NCBI GenBank assembly: GCA_964434235.1
Contig: CAYSUN010000004.1
Span: forward strand, 1-41,247
Direction: 5' to 3'
Origin: JABMRF01 sp964434235
Lineage (GTDB): Bacteria; Patescibacteriota; Patescibacteriia; UBA11705; JABHMO01
Length of the DNA: 41,247 nt
Part shown: positions 39,118 to 41,247 of the stretch, one piece after another
Layout: each line of letters starts with the position of its first letter
How positions within the stretch are numbered: the first letter of the stretch is position 1
Notes under the pieces: generated by a model
The model's database searches: none
The model's input: the letters and a program-made list of their open reading frames with translations, nothing else
What the model was told of the DNA's origin: nothing
Program-made: the position numbers and the translations under genes

Positions 39118-39268
39118 AAACTATTTTCTATTTTCCTTTATCATCTAAACTAATCTCTATTTTCCAACAACCAATTTCAAATAAATAACGTAAGTGAGTT
39201 AAGGACTATTTTCTATTTTCCTTTATCTAAACTAATTTCCATTTTCCAATAACTAATTTCTATAAGAA
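39118..39268. repeat. 62-nt tandem duplication with word repeats
   Basis: 39118-39183 and 39206-39268 are near-identical: ACTATTTTCTATTTTCCTTT, TAAACTAAT, CTATTTTCC, AACCAATTTC and similar, differing by a 3-nt gap and a few substitutions. The right copy ends 1 nt before the smc start codon. Words are the complement of those in 38640-38707. Confidence 0.85.
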
Positions 39269-39269
39269 A

Positions 39270-41247
39270 ATGTATTTACAAAGACTAGAAATTCAAGGAT
39301 TTAAATCTTTTGCCAAAAAGACAGTTTTTGAGTTTTCTGGCAAGTCTAATCATGATGATAACGCTAAAAGCATTACAGCAGTAGTTGGTCCAAATGGTTC
39401 CGGAAAATCAAATGTGGCAGATTCTATCCATTGGGTGCTTGGGGAACAAAGCTTAAAACTTATTCGTTGTAAAAAAGCTGATGATGTGATTTTTGGTGGT
39501 AGTGAAACAAAAGCTAGACAAGGTTTTGCTGAAGTTTCTTTGGTGATGAACAATGAAGACAAAGAATTGCCAATTGATTATTCAGAAGTTGTTATTACTC
39601 GTCGAGTTTATCGAAATGGAGAAACAGAGTATTTATTAAATAAAAATAAAGTTAGGCTTTATGATATTTTGATACTTTTAGCTAAAGCAAATTTTGGACA
39701 AAAAAGTTACAGTATCGTTGGGCAAGGTATGGTTGATCATATTATTAATATTTCTGCTTTTGAAAGAAAAGATTTTTTCGACGAAGCCACTGGGGTAAAA
39801 CAATATCAAATAAAAAGAGACCAATCAGTTAATCGGTTGCGTCGTTCAAGAGAGAATTTGGAACAAACTAATAAAATTTTAGCTGAACTTGAACCACGTC
39901 TTAGACTTTTAACAAAACAAATCAAAAAATTAGAAAAAAGAAAAGAAGTTGAAACTCAATTAAAGGAACAACAAAAAAGATACTATGGTTTTATTTGGCA
40001 AAATCTAAAAAGAGATAGAAAATTACAAGAAGAAAAATTCAGCGTTAAAGATGCGCTTAAGCGTGATTTGGAACAAAAATTAGAAATTTTACAAACCAAA
40101 TTAGCCACTATCGCTAGGGCTGAATCAAGAAAAGATATTTTTAATAATTTACAAAAAGATTACAATAAATTGCAAACTGAAAAGAATGAACTTTTAAGTG
40201 AGATGTCAGTTATTAAAGGAAAAATGAATTTAGAATATGTAAAACTTGGTAAACAAAATTTGTCTTGGTTAGAAAATAAAAAAGAAGAATTAGCCAGAAG
40301 AATTAGCGAGATAAAAGAAAGTTTAAATAATTTAGATAATCGTCTTGCTCATAAACAGCAAAGTTTGAAAGAATATGAAGAAAAGGTTTATCAAATTAGC
40401 GAAGAATTAACAGTTTTTAATAATAATTTACAAATTGCTGAGGACGATTTACAGAAAGCTAAAAATGGTCATCGTTCTAATGGTAATGTTGAAGCAGTAA
40501 AAGCGATTTTAAGGCAAAAAGATTATATTAAGGGAATATATGGCACGATTGCTCAGCTTGGAAGCGTTGGTGCTGATTATGAGACAGCCTTGGCCACTGC
40601 AGCTGGAGCTAGATTGCTTTCAGTTGTTGTGCAAACTGATGAAGTCGCTGTTAAGTGTATTGAATATTTGAAAAAAAATAAATTAGGTAGCGTGACATTT
40701 TTACCTTTGAATAAAATTCAGGGTTATGCACCTAAAGCTGAAAGCCGCAAGTTACTTGAAGAAACTGGTGCTATTGGCTTTGCTCTAGATCTTGTGGCAT
40801 TTGATGATAAGTACAAAAAAGCTTTTCAATTTGTTTTTGGTTCTACTATTGTTGTTGATAATATTGAACATGCTCGGCAAGTTGGCGTTGGTCAAGAGCG
40901 AATGGTGACTTTGTCTGGTGACTTGGTTGAAAAATCTGGAGCCATGCGAGGTGGTTATAATCAAGGATTTAATACTCGTTGGAACACAGTTGACCAAAAT
41001 GGAAGGTTCGCTTCCCAAGAAGAAAAATTACAAGAAATAGCTATTTTAAAACAAAGGATTACAGAGCAAACAAGACAAAAACAAAATTATTTTGAACAGA
41101 TTAATGATTTACGAATTGAAATTCAGGTTGATACCACCAAGAAAAAAGGTTTAGACAATGATTTTGAAAATTTAAGCAAAGAAAAAAATAAGATTGATGA
41201 AGAAATATCTGATAATCAAGTTGATCCAAAGGACCAAGATAAACTTT
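39270..41247 (+). CDS. smc: Chromosome partition protein SMC (5' part)
   Basis: 659 codons shown, running off the window end. MYLQRLEIQGFKSFAKK start, Walker A GPNGSGKSN (40-48), YSIVGQGMVDHI (Q-loop region), coiled coil from about 170, hinge domain from about 417 (IYGTIAQLGSVGADYETAL, RLLSVVVQ, SGAMRGGY), second coil beginning after about 580. The ATP-binding C-terminal half is beyond the window. Organises and segregates the chromosome. The first coiled-coil arm (about 245 residues) is shorter than the usual ~330. No SD; 5' side lies in the four-helix-bundle repeat flank. Confidence 0.96.
   Translation, partial: MYLQRLEIQGFKSFAKKTVFEFSGKSNHDDNAKSITAVVGPNGSGKSNVADSIHWVLGEQSLKLIRCKKADDVIFGGSETKARQGFAEVSLVMNNEDKELPIDYSEVVITRRVYRNGETEYLLNKNKVRLYDILILLAKANFGQKSYSIVGQGMVDHIINISAFERKDFFDEATGVKQYQIKRDQSVNRLRRSRENLEQTNKILAELEPRLRLLTKQIKKLEKRKEVETQLKEQQKRYYGFIWQNLKRDRKLQEEKFSVKDALKRDLEQKLEILQTKLATIARAESRKDIFNNLQKDYNKLQTEKNELLSEMSVIKGKMNLEYVKLGKQNLSWLENKKEELARRISEIKESLNNLDNRLAHKQQSLKEYEEKVYQISEELTVFNNNLQIAEDDLQKAKNGHRSNGNVEAVKAILRQKDYIKGIYGTIAQLGSVGADYETALATAAGARLLSVVVQTDEVAVKCIEYLKKNKLGSVTFLPLNKIQGYAPKAESRKLLEETGAIGFALDLVAFDDKYKKAFQFVFGSTIVVDNIEHARQVGVGQERMVTLSGDLVEKSGAMRGGYNQGFNTRWNTVDQNGRFASQEEKLQEIAILKQRITEQTRQKQNYFEQINDLRIEIQVDTTKKKGLDNDFENLSKEKNKIDEEISDNQVDPKDQDKL

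Overview
The window looks like a chromosomal segment of an AT-rich, small-genome candidate-phylum bacterium, most probably Patescibacteria/CPR and perhaps the ABY1/Parcubacteria side. This is inferred from the replication-origin neighbourhood, the many genes without a Shine-Dalgarno (SD) sequence, the array of short type IV secretion pilin-like proteins, the S23-type four-helix-bundle genes, and surface-glycan genes scattered among housekeeping genes. TGA acts as a normal stop (genes ending at 22264, 25763 and 34969 use it), so this is not a UGA=Gly Gracilibacteria-type code. No rRNA, CRISPR array or transposase gene was seen.

Layout. 1-1600: three small accessory genes, one a zinc-ribbon protein interrupted by an in-frame TGA followed by a perfect hairpin. 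1600-2000: tRNA-Leu and tRNA-Gly. 2100-5700: dnaN and dnaA on the minus strand, DnaA-box-like sites on both sides of dnaA, and rpmH diverging. 5700-9420: glycosyltransferase, GT-C-like membrane protein and methyltransferase inserted between rpmH and rnpA-yidD. 9478-11850: NfeD-like plus flotillin operon. 11950-15260: flippase, Cys-rich protein, O-antigen-ligase-like protein, tRNA-Ser. 15280-18150: SD-led small genes (unknown protein, RRM protein, NUDIX protein, three tandem zinc-ribbon paralogs, one frameshifted). 18250-20780: TrmB-like regulator, a wrecked four-helix-bundle gene, galU. 20846-26191: a solute-binding lipoprotein translationally coupled to nine consecutive pilin-like genes. 26539-30000: sugar-phosphate isomerase, yebC, a four-helix-bundle gene, ruvC. 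30136-37835: PKD-7TM protein, ATP-grasp ligase fused to a retropepsin-like domain, two more ATP-grasp ligases, and PBP1A in one tight run. 37927-41247: an SD-led gene with a leader peptide, another four-helix-bundle gene, and the 5' part of smc.

How it works together. Much of the non-housekeeping content serves the cell envelope: glycan assembly (GT2, GT-C, flippase, ligase, galU, isomerase), peptide-ligase/peptidase modification beside a peptidoglycan synthase, flotillin/NfeD membrane organisation, and a secreted pilin family.

The intergenic DNA is unusually structured. I see at least four families of short palindromic elements. One is a 46-bp element for which this window holds both filled sites and an exact empty site, and another is nested inside a third family. 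The S23-like four-helix-bundle genes sit in low-complexity, word-repetitive flanks whose two sides are partly reverse complementary. This arrangement, the nine-pilin array and the ATP-grasp/retropepsin/PKD-7TM cluster are the best candidates for something not yet described.
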